DNA from: Halobacteriovoraceae bacterium
GTDB taxonomy: Bacteria > Bdellovibrionota > Bacteriovoracia > Bacteriovoracales > Bacteriovoracaceae
Direction: 5' to 3'
NCBI GenBank assembly: GCA_002713145.1
Contig: PAVS01000003.1
Location: forward strand, 104,744 to 168,743
DNA length: 64,000 nucleotides
Made by a program: the position numbers and the translations under genes. Shown here in pieces: positions 8,062 through 17,576 of the stretch (positions are counted from its first letter, which is position 1; every line of letters starts with the position of its first letter). The notes below the pieces were generated by a model. The model was not told the origin of the DNA. It ran no database searches and saw only the letters and a program-made list of their open reading frames with translations.

Positions 8062-8857
8062 GTGAAACTGATTTCAAATAAATAAGCCCATCCACCCAAA
8101 AATGAAGTTTCATCTCAGTGAGCTTTTTTTTAAGAAAGATAGACAAGTTAAATCCATAAAGAATCAATAAAAAGATGAGTGGCATAAGGAGATTGCTTTT
8201 GAGCAGTATTGTTAACATAACACTTGCTATGGTCATGACACAAAAGATGCTCACCATAAAAATTTTACTGTGTTGATAGCGAGCAGCTAAAGTCTTGACT
8301 CCCAAAGAACGGTCAAAGCTTAAATCTTTAAAGTCATAAAGTATGCTCAGACAAGTTATAAATATGATGCACTCACTAAATAGAATAAAAAAAGTCCGAT
8401 CAAACGTTTTTGCTGGCAAGGCCACACAGATAAGGGCCCAACTCAAACCGATTAATAAAGGTTTTAAAATACTAATTTCTCTGAGCTTATTCTGAGCGAG
8501 AATAAATTTTCCATAAACAAGGGTGATGACCGAAGTTAACCCCAATATTCCTAGTTGAATATATGTAAATGAATGGAGTTGCAATAAAACAAAAAGTGAG
8601 CACAATGTTGAGCTTAGATAGACAAACAGAGAATGTTTTCTAAACCATACTTCTTGTGGTGTTTTTAGACCTTGTTTTTGAAATATTGGTTTAAAACGAA
8701 GAAGGTTATAAGCGAGATAGACTAAGCAAAAATTAAGAAAAAAGGAAGAGAGATCAAAGGTTTGATTGATAAGAAATTGATAATAAAAAGTTAAGAAAAA
8801 GGAGCTTCCTGCTATATAGAAATTACTTCTTATAAGAAAGTTAAAGAACGGGCTCAT
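8042..8857 (-). CDS. Divergent UbiA-family-like membrane protein
   Basis: The 271-residue, highly hydrophobic protein has about eight transmembrane segments. Near residues 170-186 it contains YDFKDLSFDRSLGVKTL, which matches the second aspartate motif (D-x3-D-x3-D followed by GVKTL) of UbiA prenyltransferases such as ubiquinone, menaquinone and haem O synthases. The first motif (N-x3-D-x3-D) is not intact; the equivalent stretch reads AYNLLRFKP. It may therefore be a changed-specificity or non-catalytic relative. Its start lies 17 bp inside the M14 peptidase gene upstream, so the two are probably cotranscribed. Its end overlaps the ferrochelatase-MFS gene. Confidence 0.6.
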   Translation of the reverse strand: MSPFFNFLIRSNFYIAGSSFFLTFYYQFLINQTFDLSSFFLNFCLVYLAYNLLRFKPIFQKQGLKTPQEVWFRKHSLFVYLSSTLCSLFVLLQLHSFTYIQLGILGLTSVITLVYGKFILAQNKLREISILKPLLIGLSWALICVALPAKTFDRTFFILFSECIIFITCLSILYDFKDLSFDRSLGVKTLAARYQHSKIFMVSIFCVMTIASVMLTILLKSNLLMPLIFLLILYGFNLSIFLKKKLTEMKLHFWVDGLIYLKSVSLILLLF

Positions 8858-9911
8858 CTACTTTGTTTTTTTTCTTTGAGACTTTCTCCTCGTCATCCAC
8901 ATCTGCATGGAGGTCATGAGCGATGGCATGGTGAATGGCGTTTCTAAAAATATTGAAAAACTTTTTTGTTTTGGTCCAGTCTGAATTAGGCAGCTCTAAA
9001 GTATAAGTAGGTATTTTTCTCTCATTACCCGCCCAATTACCAAGTGAACCAGTAAAGAAAGGGTAGTCATTGACTTTGTATTTACCCGCACGATCACTCA
9101 TTTGAATGAGAAGTTGTTTTCCTGCACTCTCTCCTTCAGCAGGTCCATCATAGTCAATCAATGTGAGAGGGGCGTGAACGGAAATGATTTTTTGAGGGTT
9201 GTATAATTTAATTAAATTAATCTGAAAAACAGTTTCGTGTTCAGAGTGGGGCTTCTTTCCCGGAAAGCGTCTTTTGTCCGAGCGATATCTATTTTTCCAT
9301 AAAGAGATGGCCTTGTCTTCCCAGTCTTTGGTAGGGAAGTTTCTATTCACATCTATGCCTCTGGCATTTGTTCTCGTTGGGTATTTCTTTAGGAAAGAAT
9401 CTGGTGTTACTAAGGGGGCTACAATGACTAAGTTATCGCCAATCACCTCTGGGTTTTCAGTCAGATCTTTTAGGACATCAAAACAAAATTTAACAGGTGT
9501 GATTTCATCCCCATGAACACCACAAAGAATAAGAGTGGTATTTGCATGTTCTCTCGTTTCATCACCAAAGACTTTCCAAATGATAGGATTTCCTAAGAAA
9601 GAATTACGCACGTGATGCCAGTCATATTTATGGCAAAAAGATTGCCCCCATTTATAACGAGCAAAATAATCATCAATTTTATGACAGTATTGATCTAGTT
9701 TTTGAGAGAGTTTTTGAGGGGGCATTTTCTCAAGAGAAAGGGGCTCAATCACTTTTTTAACAATCACTGTTTCGGTATCGGGGTCTGAATCTATGACCGT
9801 TTTTGGTTCAGCTTTTGGGGCTTGAGGACTTTGCTTTTGATCCAGCGGCTTGATCTCTGCACAAGAGAAAAGAGTCAATAGTATTAATTTAGTCCAGACA
9901 TGTACATTCAT
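8841..9911 (-). CDS. M14-family peptidase lipoprotein (MpaA-like)
   Basis: The 356-residue product begins with a lipoprotein signal (MNVHVWTKLILLTLFSC). A ~90-residue low-complexity linker leads to a zinc carboxypeptidase domain: the zinc motif GVHGDE (H-x2-E, near residue 133), substrate-binding NARGIDVNRNFP, a third zinc histidine in SVHAPLTLIDYDGPA, and the catalytic glutamate in YTLELPNSD. This resembles murein peptide amidase MpaA, which trims diaminopimelate from murein tripeptides, so a periplasmic cell-wall role is likely. Acidic and lysine-rich residues form the C-terminal tail. It heads a two-gene leftward unit with the UbiA-like gene. Confidence 0.8.
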   Translation of the reverse strand: MNVHVWTKLILLTLFSCAEIKPLDQKQSPQAPKAEPKTVIDSDPDTETVIVKKVIEPLSLEKMPPQKLSQKLDQYCHKIDDYFARYKWGQSFCHKYDWHHVRNSFLGNPIIWKVFGDETREHANTTLILCGVHGDEITPVKFCFDVLKDLTENPEVIGDNLVIVAPLVTPDSFLKKYPTRTNARGIDVNRNFPTKDWEDKAISLWKNRYRSDKRRFPGKKPHSEHETVFQINLIKLYNPQKIISVHAPLTLIDYDGPAEGESAGKQLLIQMSDRAGKYKVNDYPFFTGSLGNWAGNERKIPTYTLELPNSDWTKTKKFFNIFRNAIHHAIAHDLHADVDDEEKVSKKKNKVDEPVL

Positions 9912-10074
9912 GAGGCAAGTATAAGCAATTCCATGGGCTTTGTCATAATCTTTGTTGCTTGAGTGCCAAGGTCAGTTATTCCTTCTGTAATGCCAAATAT
10001 TTTTGCCAACACATTAAAGATTTTTAGGAAATCTGCCGATTCATAATATGAAAAACCTTATGAGGAGCAACCTT

Positions 10075-12036
10075 ATGTTTACAAGTTTTAAAGAATTTAA
10101 ATTTTTTCAATCATTTAGAATTCCACTTGAGTCTAAAGACGATGTGAGATGTACTTTTGAGTACGAAGATGAAATGGGAAAGTTTGTTAATATTATGGAT
10201 GCAAACTTAGAAGATGTGTCTATTACAGGTCTAGGCTTTAAATCAAAACAACGAGTCAAAGTTGGGACAAATATACGGGTAGGAATTCATTATAAAAGAA
10301 TCCGTATTGATATTGAAGGGCATGTGGTGAGATCATTTGGATATAATCCAGACAATGAAACTGACAATATGGTGTACGGAGTGGAATTGGATGAGGAAGA
10401 CCACCCATCGATGAAAAGATTCATCGTTCAATACGTTATGGGCTTCTCTCCTGATAGGGCCAGAGATTGTATTACCACCATGGCCGTGAGTGAACGTTAC
10501 AAGAAAGCAACTGAAGGCTTTGAAGTTTTCTCACTTATGCTTTCACTTTTTAAAGATATTACTTCATTTGGTTCTCAAGAAACATTTCTTAAATCAATGT
10601 TAGAAGAAATCTCTAGAATCTTGAACTCGCAAAGAGCATCTATCTTTTTAATTAACCCTCAAACAAACGAACTCGAAGCGGTTGCAGCATTGGGGATTGA
10701 AAAAGAATTTTTAAAATTTGATTACCGTAAAGGTATTGCGGGCTCTGTCTTCACGACGGGAGTTCCTCTCAATATTGATGCTAAAACAGACAAAGTTAGA
10801 TTTTCTCAAGAAATGGATAAAAGAACAGGGTATGAAACCAAATCAATTCTTTGTAATCCTATAACGAATAGAGAGGATAAAGTCATTGGGGTGATTGAAG
10901 TCCTGAATAAGAGAAACCAAGATCGTTTTACTGAAGAAGATGAAAAAACTATGAAAGTCCTTGCTCTCATTTTTAGCTCAGTCTTCCATAATTACAATCC
11001 TATTTCTGAAAAATCACTTATTCGCAGGTTTTCAACTCCTTACGATAGAGAGTTTGCTTATATTGGTAAGTCTAGTTCAACCAACGAAATTAGAAAAAGT
11101 ATCGTTAAACTGAAAGATATTGATTCACCACTTCTCATCAATGGTGAGTTTGGTTGTGGAAAAAAACTACTCGCTCGCATTGTTCACAACGAAGGTAAGC
11201 GGGGTCTGAATAAATTCAAGATCATAAATTGTAAAGGTGTTGATGTTCATGAAGTAGAAGAACAACTTTTTGGCAGTGAAAAGACAAAGTCTGTCTTAGA
11301 AGAGTGCCGGGGAGGGACTGCTGTCTTAGACGAAGTTGGTTATCTCCCACTAGAGTTACAAACAAAATTATGTAAAGTTCTCAAAGAGCGACATATACCG
11401 GGCTCTAATCTCACCTTAGATGTAAGAATTATTTTTACTTCAGGCCAGGATCTTAAAAAAATGGCCCAAACCGATGGAACATTTAACTTTGAGCTTTATA
11501 GCTATGTTCAAGAGTCTATTTTACTAGTTGAGCCTCTCCGAAAAAGACCAGAGGATATAGAGGAACTCACCTCATACTTTTTAAGAAAAGAGTGTCGTAA
11601 ACAAGGGTTACTGCTCAAAGAATTCTCGGAAGACGTTCTAGCTAAACTCAAAGAATATGATTGGCCTAGTAACGTAACAGAATTAGAGCAAGCTGTTCAA
11701 AAAGCGGTTCTTTATAATCCAAAAGCCCATGTTATTAACAAACTTAATAAATCAGGTGCGATACCTATCATAGACCTCACCAAATCAAGTATGCATGGTC
11801 TCGATAACATACCTCATGCGAGAGATTGGCAGTTACCTCTTAAAGAAAGAGTGGCCCTCGTTGAACGGGAGATGATACTTGCTGAAATTAGAAGAAATAA
11901 AGGTAATAAGTCTAAAGCGGCCAAGGAAATGGGGATCTCTAGAGAAGCCTTGAGAAAAAAACTCCTTCAAAGTGATGAGATTATCGAAACACTCGAAAAT
12001 CAAAACACTCCTACTGAAGAGAAAAAAGCAGCTTAA
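10075..12036 (+). CDS. PilZ-GAF-AAA+-Fis regulator with degenerate AAA motifs
   Basis: The ~653-residue protein resembles a sigma-54 enhancer-binding protein. It has an N-terminal PilZ-like domain (D-x-S-x2-G motif DVSITGLGF, but no clear RxxxR), then a GAF domain (about residues 155-315), an AAA+ domain (about 325-545) and a Fis-type helix-turn-helix (NKGNKSKAAKEMGISREALRKKL). Walker A (GEFGCGKK) and Walker B (AVLDEVG) are recognisable. However, the GAFTGA loop that contacts sigma-54 is absent after LFGSEK, the arginine-finger region reads FNFELYSYV, and the sensor-II arginine is replaced (NVTELE). It probably binds DNA but may not activate sigma-54. I chose the ATG at 10075 because GAGGAG lies seven bases before it. 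Confidence 0.85.
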   Translation: MFTSFKEFKFFQSFRIPLESKDDVRCTFEYEDEMGKFVNIMDANLEDVSITGLGFKSKQRVKVGTNIRVGIHYKRIRIDIEGHVVRSFGYNPDNETDNMVYGVELDEEDHPSMKRFIVQYVMGFSPDRARDCITTMAVSERYKKATEGFEVFSLMLSLFKDITSFGSQETFLKSMLEEISRILNSQRASIFLINPQTNELEAVAALGIEKEFLKFDYRKGIAGSVFTTGVPLNIDAKTDKVRFSQEMDKRTGYETKSILCNPITNREDKVIGVIEVLNKRNQDRFTEEDEKTMKVLALIFSSVFHNYNPISEKSLIRRFSTPYDREFAYIGKSSSTNEIRKSIVKLKDIDSPLLINGEFGCGKKLLARIVHNEGKRGLNKFKIINCKGVDVHEVEEQLFGSEKTKSVLEECRGGTAVLDEVGYLPLELQTKLCKVLKERHIPGSNLTLDVRIIFTSGQDLKKMAQTDGTFNFELYSYVQESILLVEPLRKRPEDIEELTSYFLRKECRKQGLLLKEFSEDVLAKLKEYDWPSNVTELEQAVQKAVLYNPKAHVINKLNKSGAIPIIDLTKSSMHGLDNIPHARDWQLPLKERVALVEREMILAEIRRNKGNKSKAAKEMGISREALRKKLLQSDEIIETLENQNTPTEEKKAA

Positions 12037-12063
12037 TTTTACAAAAATATTGATGATAGAGAG

Positions 12064-12090
12064 GGCAGGAAGATACTTCCTGCCTTTTTT
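12064..12090 (+). terminator. Rho-independent terminator
   Basis: GGCAGGAAG (12064-12072) pairs perfectly with CTTCCTGCC (12076-12084) over a 3-nt loop and is followed by six T. It ends the PilZ-GAF-AAA-Fis gene and insulates it from cdaA. Confidence 0.9.
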
Positions 12091-12145
12091 ATTTATTCCA
12101 TCTCTCTTCGAAATATTCCGATAGAAAAGCATAAGGAAAGTCTAG

Positions 12146-12943
12146 ATGGATATTTTATTTTCTCTTTTTGAGAATTTCACACTCACTGATTCACTCGATA
12201 TCATTATCGTTGCGATCATCCTTTATCAATTTTTTACTATTATTCAAGGAACCCGTGCGGTTCAAGTCTTGGTGGGAACGGCCGCCATTGCTACTTTATA
12301 CTGGTTCAGTCTTTCTATGGAGTTGTACTCTCTCAATTGGTTACTCCAGCACTTTTTTGATTATTTTTTTGTCATCGTGATCATATTGTTTCAAGAACAA
12401 ATTAGATCTGCCTTGGCCATCTTTGGAAATGCGGGGGTTTTTACTCGCAAAAAAAACCAGTATTATGACACTCAAATAGAGGAAATGATTTCAGCCTGTA
12501 TGGCCTTGAGAAGAGAAAAAACAGGAGCGCTTATTGTGATAGAGCGTAATCATGGGCTTTTGAATTACTCAGCAACAGGGACCCGAATGGACTCTAAGAT
12601 CCACAGTGATTTACTTTATACTATCTTTCAACCATCTTCCCCTCTGCACGACGGGGCTGTCATCATTTATCAAAATAGAATTCAATCTGCAGGTTGTTTT
12701 CTTCCTTTATCCAAAAATATTGATTTGGATAGGCATATTGGAACGAGGCATAGAGCCGCTCTAGGAATTAGTGAGGTGAGTGACGCCTTGGTGCTCGTGG
12801 TGAGTGAAGAGAGTGGTAAAATTAGTTTATGCATCAACGGAAGGTTCATTCATTGTGAAGATGAAAGTACTTTGAGAGCTCAGTTAAGAATGCATCTTTA
12901 TTCGGCCAAAGAAAGAGAAGCCTTTAGTTTGAGTCAAGCATGA
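12146..12943 (+). CDS. cdaA: Diadenylate cyclase CdaA
   Basis: CdaA makes c-di-AMP from two ATP at the inner membrane. The 265-residue protein has three N-terminal transmembrane helices (about residues 15-85) and a DAC domain with both signature motifs: LHDGAVII (DGA) and GTRHRAALGISE (RHR). AAGGAAAG precedes the ATG. It is the first gene of a tight operon with cdaR (4-bp overlap) and glmM, the same order as in Firmicutes, where CdaR and GlmM regulate CdaA. c-di-AMP usually controls potassium and osmotic balance and wall homeostasis. Confidence 0.95.
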   Translation: MDILFSLFENFTLTDSLDIIIVAIILYQFFTIIQGTRAVQVLVGTAAIATLYWFSLSMELYSLNWLLQHFFDYFFVIVIILFQEQIRSALAIFGNAGVFTRKKNQYYDTQIEEMISACMALRREKTGALIVIERNHGLLNYSATGTRMDSKIHSDLLYTIFQPSSPLHDGAVIIYQNRIQSAGCFLPLSKNIDLDRHIGTRHRAALGISEVSDALVLVVSEESGKISLCINGRFIHCEDESTLRAQLRMHLYSAKEREAFSLSQA

Positions 12944-13851
12944 GATCGAGTATAAAAAAGAGAAAATATTTACTTCGCCTTTTCTCATTTGTTTTCAGTT
13001 TTTTTATATGGCTTTATGTCATTAGTTCGGCTGAAGTTGAGGTGCAAAAATTTTTGTCCGTTCAGATTGAACTTCCTGAGGGCTATTCGTTAGGCAATCA
13101 AGACCAAAAAGAATTGAGCTTAAAAATTAAAGGGCCCAGGGTTTTTGTAAGAAAATATCTAGATAATCAAGATGCCTTAGTTATTCCCCTTCAAGATTAT
13201 TATCAAGAAGGGCGTTTGAGTTATAAAAAAAACATAAATCAATTTGAGTTTTCACTTCCTTTCGGGATTAAAATGCAGGACTTTTCTCCTAAATCCATTT
13301 ATTTCACCATAGGTAAAACCATGACTAAAACCCTTCCTGTTGTGGTCAAAGTTGATCCCAAAATCAAACAGAAATATGAGCTTAAAAACTTAAGTATTAC
13401 TCCACGAGAGGTTGAAGTCACAGGCACCAGAAAGATTATGCGGAAGCTCTCTTTTATAGAAACAAAATTTCTCACAGAAAAGAAAATATTTAGTGGGGAA
13501 ACGGTAGAGGTAGAATTAGAGAAACCTCAGGAAACGCTGCTCTTGAGTCAAGAAAATGCTGTGGTAAGTTATAATGTCGATTCTAAGGTGAGTGAATTTA
13601 CTTTTACAAATATTCCGATTATATTTCAGAGTGCGAAATTACTCAATGCTGCAGCTCCTAAATCGGTAAGTGTCAAAGTCCGTGCACTGAAAACTGACTT
13701 AAACTTAGAGTTAAAAAAGAAAGTAAAAGTTATGGCAAAAATTCCAGTTACTGATCAAAAAGAAATTGAAGTTCCTATTCAGGTAGAGTTGCCAGAGCAA
13801 ATTGAGTTTGTTTCAGTTGAACCTAATGTCGTCAATGTGATAACGGAGTAA
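12940..13851 (+). CDS. cdaR: YbbR-domain regulator CdaR
   Basis: The 303-residue protein has one N-terminal membrane anchor (about residues 10-30, FSFVFSFFIWLYVISSAEV) and an extracytoplasmic part made of YbbR-type beta repeats, visible as recurring PVVVKVDP, ITPREVEVTGTR and PKSVSVKVRA blocks. In Firmicutes CdaR binds the membrane part of CdaA and tunes c-di-AMP synthesis. The ATGA overlap with cdaA and the 2-bp gap to glmM indicate translational coupling. Confidence 0.88.
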   Translation: MRSSIKKRKYLLRLFSFVFSFFIWLYVISSAEVEVQKFLSVQIELPEGYSLGNQDQKELSLKIKGPRVFVRKYLDNQDALVIPLQDYYQEGRLSYKKNINQFEFSLPFGIKMQDFSPKSIYFTIGKTMTKTLPVVVKVDPKIKQKYELKNLSITPREVEVTGTRKIMRKLSFIETKFLTEKKIFSGETVEVELEKPQETLLLSQENAVVSYNVDSKVSEFTFTNIPIIFQSAKLLNAAAPKSVSVKVRALKTDLNLELKKKVKVMAKIPVTDQKEIEVPIQVELPEQIEFVSVEPNVVNVITE

Positions 13852-13853
13852 TC

Positions 13854-15218
13854 ATGAGTCAGAGAAAATTATTTGGTACAGATGGAATCAGAGGACGGGC
13901 GAACGTTTTTCCTATGACGGGGGAGATCGCATTTGCTCTCGGTCGAGCAGTGACGGCCCATTTCCAAACCAATAGTAAAAATAAAAAACCAGTGATCATT
14001 ATTGGGAAAGATACGAGACTGAGTTGTTATATGTTGGAGCAAGCATTTTCTGCGGGAGTCTGCTCCCAAGGAGGAAAGGCCATCTTAACTGGTCCACTGC
14101 CCACGCCGGGAGTTGCTTTTGTAACTCAATCTATGCGAGCTGATGCAGGTATTATGATCAGCGCCTCCCACAATGCCTATAACGATAATGGTATAAAGAT
14201 TTTTGACCGCACGGGACATAAACTTCCAGACGAAGTTGAAGCCGCTCTAGAAAAAATGATTCTTAATAATGATCTCATCCCTAAAAAACTCGATGACGAA
14301 TTGGGGAATGCAAAAAGACTGGATGAGGTTGTAGGACGATATATTGTCAAAGTCAAACAAGCACTTTCAGAAGAATATACTCTTGATGGGATCAGGCTTG
14401 TGGTGGATGGAGCTAATGGAGCTGGTTATAAAGTTGCTCCTATGGCATTTGCTGAGTTGGGGGCTGATGTGGTGGCCATGGGGAATGAGCCCAATGGAAC
14501 AAATATCAATCTCAATGTAGGAGCTCTTCACCCGGAAAGCTGTGCTGAGAAGGTTAAAAAATATCGAGCTGATTATGGAATCTGTTTAGATGGAGATGGA
14601 GATAGACTGACTTTTATTAATTCAAATGGAAAAGTCATCCATGGGGACCAGCTTTTAGGTGTCTTAGCCAAATTCTTGGCAAAAACGAATAAACTCGGTA
14701 GTGCTAATGAAGTGGTTGGGACAGTAATGAGTAATCTTGGCCTAGAGAAATATGTTCAGAGTTTAGGGGCGAATTTCACGAGAACAAAAGTGGGAGACCG
14801 CTATATTGTTGAGCGCATGCTCCATTCAAACGCAGTCTTTGGAGGAGAGCCTTCTGGCCATATTATTTTTAAAGATTTTTCAACTACGGGAGATGGGATT
14901 TTAGCCGCACTGAAAGTGCTAGAATGTATAAAGTACTTTGATTGCGATCTCGCAGATCTTGTTGAAGAAGTACAATTAATGCCACAGCTATTAAAAAATA
15001 TAAAAGTAAAAGAGAAAAAAGATTTTGCCACATTAAATTCCGTTCAAAAGACGCTTAAAGAAGTTGAGGGACAGCTTGGGAATCGTGGCAGAGTGTTGTT
15101 ACGGTATTCTGGTACAGAAAACCTCGCAAGGGTTATGGTTGAAGGTGAAGATGATCACCTCATTGATGAATGCTGTGAAAAACTTGTGGACTCTGTGAAA
15201 AATGAAATTGGAGTATAA
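13854..15218 (+). CDS. glmM: Phosphoglucosamine mutase GlmM
   Basis: GlmM interconverts glucosamine-6-phosphate and glucosamine-1-phosphate for UDP-GlcNAc, peptidoglycan and lipid A. The 454-residue protein has the usual length and motifs: LFGTDGIRG at the N terminus, the phosphoserine loop ISASHNAYNDNGIK (about residues 101-114), the metal loop DGDGDRL (about 244-250), the sugar-binding GEPSGH and the phosphate-binding RYSGTEN. It sits in the conserved cdaA-cdaR-glmM order; GlmM is known to inhibit CdaA in Firmicutes. Confidence 0.97.
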   Translation: MSQRKLFGTDGIRGRANVFPMTGEIAFALGRAVTAHFQTNSKNKKPVIIIGKDTRLSCYMLEQAFSAGVCSQGGKAILTGPLPTPGVAFVTQSMRADAGIMISASHNAYNDNGIKIFDRTGHKLPDEVEAALEKMILNNDLIPKKLDDELGNAKRLDEVVGRYIVKVKQALSEEYTLDGIRLVVDGANGAGYKVAPMAFAELGADVVAMGNEPNGTNINLNVGALHPESCAEKVKKYRADYGICLDGDGDRLTFINSNGKVIHGDQLLGVLAKFLAKTNKLGSANEVVGTVMSNLGLEKYVQSLGANFTRTKVGDRYIVERMLHSNAVFGGEPSGHIIFKDFSTTGDGILAALKVLECIKYFDCDLADLVEEVQLMPQLLKNIKVKEKKDFATLNSVQKTLKEVEGQLGNRGRVLLRYSGTENLARVMVEGEDDHLIDECCEKLVDSVKNEIGV

Positions 15219-15968
15219 ATGAACCCCAGACTTGGTGTGAATATTGATCACGTGGCAACTCTTAGGCAGGCAAGAGGGGAAGCCTATCCCTCATTGGTTG
15301 AAGCTGCTGATCATGCTCTTAACGCAGGAGCTGATCAAATAACGATTCATCTAAGAGAGGATAGACGCCATATACAAGATACAGATGTCCCGGCAATCCA
15401 AATGGTGACTCAAAGATATGGTAAGCCTCTCAATCTAGAGTTAGGGGCGAATGAAGATATCATGGCAGTGGCTATGGAAGTTAAGCCTCAGTGGTATTGT
15501 TTGGTTCCTGAAAAAAGAGAAGAGCGAACAACTGAGGGGGGCTTAGATCTAAAGTCTGCGAAAAATTTTGAAAAAATTAAAGCATCCTGTGCGCAGCTCA
15601 AAGAGAATCACCCCGAAGCAAAAATCTCTTTATTTGTTGAGTCTGATTTAGCCACTCTTGAGCAAGTGATTAAATGTGATGTTGATGCAGTCGAAATTCA
15701 TACAGGTGATTTTGCAATGGATTTTATAGCGGAAGAGAGCTTAGCCCAATACTTTACGGATTATAAATTGGCCTATGATCTCATCAAAGAGAATAACTTA
15801 GGTTTTCATGCAGGGCATGGACTTACAGATCAAAGCCTTCAACCCTTAGTGCAATTAGGATTATTTGAAGAGTACAATATTGGTCATTGGATCATCTGCG
15901 ATAGTGTGTTTTGTGGCCTAACCACATCTATTAATAAATTAAAAAAGATTTTAGAAAATAAAAGGTAA
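15219..15968 (+). CDS. pdxJ: Pyridoxine 5'-phosphate synthase PdxJ
   Basis: PdxJ condenses 3-amino-2-oxopropyl phosphate with deoxyxylulose 5-phosphate in vitamin B6 synthesis. The 249-residue length is normal. Clear signatures are LGVNIDHVATLRQARG at the start, HLREDRRHIQDTDV, LELGANEDI and HAGHGL near the C terminus. The ATG follows the glmM stop directly (0-bp gap), so it belongs to the same operon. Confidence 0.96.
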   Translation: MNPRLGVNIDHVATLRQARGEAYPSLVEAADHALNAGADQITIHLREDRRHIQDTDVPAIQMVTQRYGKPLNLELGANEDIMAVAMEVKPQWYCLVPEKREERTTEGGLDLKSAKNFEKIKASCAQLKENHPEAKISLFVESDLATLEQVIKCDVDAVEIHTGDFAMDFIAEESLAQYFTDYKLAYDLIKENNLGFHAGHGLTDQSLQPLVQLGLFEEYNIGHWIICDSVFCGLTTSINKLKKILENKR

Positions 15969-15971
15969 ATC

Positions 15972-17573
15972 ATGAGAGTTGTATCAATTAAAGAGATGCG
16001 TGACATCGAATCCAAAGTCGTTAACGAGTATAAATTTGATGAAAGTCTTATTATTGAAAATGTAGGTATTCAAGGGGCCCACAATTTAAAAGAGCTTCTC
16101 ATTGAAAATGACTTTAGCTATGAAGTTGTCTTTTTAATAGGTAAAGGCAATAACGGTGCAGATGGTATGGCCATCGCCAGACATTTGCAAAATATGGGAT
16201 TTAGGACCAGAGCTTTCATTTTTTTCTCTGATGAAGAATGTAAACCTGAGTTAAAAAAGCAGATTGATATAGCCCAAAACTTTGGAGTTCCAGTCAATTT
16301 TATTGAAAGTGCCTCTCAACTTTCAAGCTATTTTGATCAAATGGGAAGCGAAGTTGTGGTCGACGCTTTATTTGGTACAGGGGTACAGCTGCCATTATCT
16401 AATTTTCTCTATGAAGTGATTGAAGTTGTAAACGAACAAGCTTATTTCACTGTTTCTATTGATATGCCTTCCGGTGTAAATGGTGACTCAGGTCTTATGA
16501 GCGGAAAAGCGATCAAGGCGGAGTGTACTTTTGCTATAGGCTTTGCCAAACAAGGCTATTATGTGGCCGACGGTGCAAGGCATACCGGTGAAGTAAAAAT
16601 TATCAATATTGGATTACCTGAAGAGTTTAATTTAAAAGGAAATAAATTTTTGCTCAAACCAGAACAAATGGTAGAGCTTGTGGGGAAAAGAGATAAATTT
16701 GCAGATAAAAAAGTTTTTGGTCACTCACTTGTGCTCGGCGGTTCACATGGACTCACTGGTGCTGCAGCTCTTACCAGCTTAGCTTCCCTCAAAGTTGGGT
16801 CGGGATTAGTTACAGCTGCAACATGGGAGCCTCAATATCAAGAGCTCATACCTAGATTAGTACCAGAGATTATGACAGGCTACCTCCCACTTGATGTCAA
16901 TAAATGGGACCCCTTGATTAAAGATCTCAATAAATACTCTTCAATTGTCGTTGGACCTGGCTTAGCCCGTTCAAGTAGGGCAAGAAGATTAGTGCTAGAA
17001 GTCTTAAATAATTATGATGGCCCCGTAGTTTTAGATGCTGATGCGATTAATGTACTCAATATCAAAGAAGATAAAGATGTATTTACTCTTCGAAATGCAC
17101 CAACTGTGCTCACCCCTCATTTTGGGGAGTTTTCCAAATTCTCAGGGATTTCTAGGGAAGAACTCGCTTTAAACCCACTTACTCATCTTAAAAGTTTGAT
17201 CAATAGAATTAATTGCACTGTGGTTCTTAAAGGCCCTTGCACTTATCTAGGTTGCAGTGATGGATCTACTTATTTTAACTATTATCCAAATGACGGTATG
17301 GCTACAGGTGGAGTAGGTGATGTGCTCGCAGGAATTCTTGGGGGGCTTTTAGGCCAAGAGGTGAGTCTTAGATCGAAAGATAAACTTATTCATCGTTATG
17401 ATACTTTTAATAGAACTGTGGCAGTTGCTATATATCTTCACTCTGTTGCCGGGAAATATGCAGCTCAGGAACTAGGAGTGCGAACAATGAGTGCAAAATC
17501 AATCATCGATTTTCTCCCTAAAGCATTTGATGTTCTTGATGATGACATGGATCGAATCAAAAAAGGTCAATAG
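15972..17573 (+). CDS. nnr: Bifunctional NAD(P)HX epimerase/dehydratase
   Basis: This 533-residue enzyme repairs hydrated NADH and NADPH. Residues 1-~215 form the YjeF_N epimerase domain (GKGNNGADGMAIARHL, DALFGTG, SIDMPSGVNGDSG). Residues ~225-520 form the ADP- or ATP-dependent dehydratase (ribokinase-like): SIVVGPGLARS, VLDADAIN, VLTPHFGEF, VVLKGPCTYLG and the catalytic loop GMATGGVGDVLAG. It is three bases from pdxJ and three from tsaE, an arrangement often seen in bacteria. Confidence 0.95.
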   Translation: MRVVSIKEMRDIESKVVNEYKFDESLIIENVGIQGAHNLKELLIENDFSYEVVFLIGKGNNGADGMAIARHLQNMGFRTRAFIFFSDEECKPELKKQIDIAQNFGVPVNFIESASQLSSYFDQMGSEVVVDALFGTGVQLPLSNFLYEVIEVVNEQAYFTVSIDMPSGVNGDSGLMSGKAIKAECTFAIGFAKQGYYVADGARHTGEVKIINIGLPEEFNLKGNKFLLKPEQMVELVGKRDKFADKKVFGHSLVLGGSHGLTGAAALTSLASLKVGSGLVTAATWEPQYQELIPRLVPEIMTGYLPLDVNKWDPLIKDLNKYSSIVVGPGLARSSRARRLVLEVLNNYDGPVVLDADAINVLNIKEDKDVFTLRNAPTVLTPHFGEFSKFSGISREELALNPLTHLKSLINRINCTVVLKGPCTYLGCSDGSTYFNYYPNDGMATGGVGDVLAGILGGLLGQEVSLRSKDKLIHRYDTFNRTVAVAIYLHSVAGKYAAQELGVRTMSAKSIIDFLPKAFDVLDDDMDRIKKGQ

Positions 17574-17576
17574 TTC

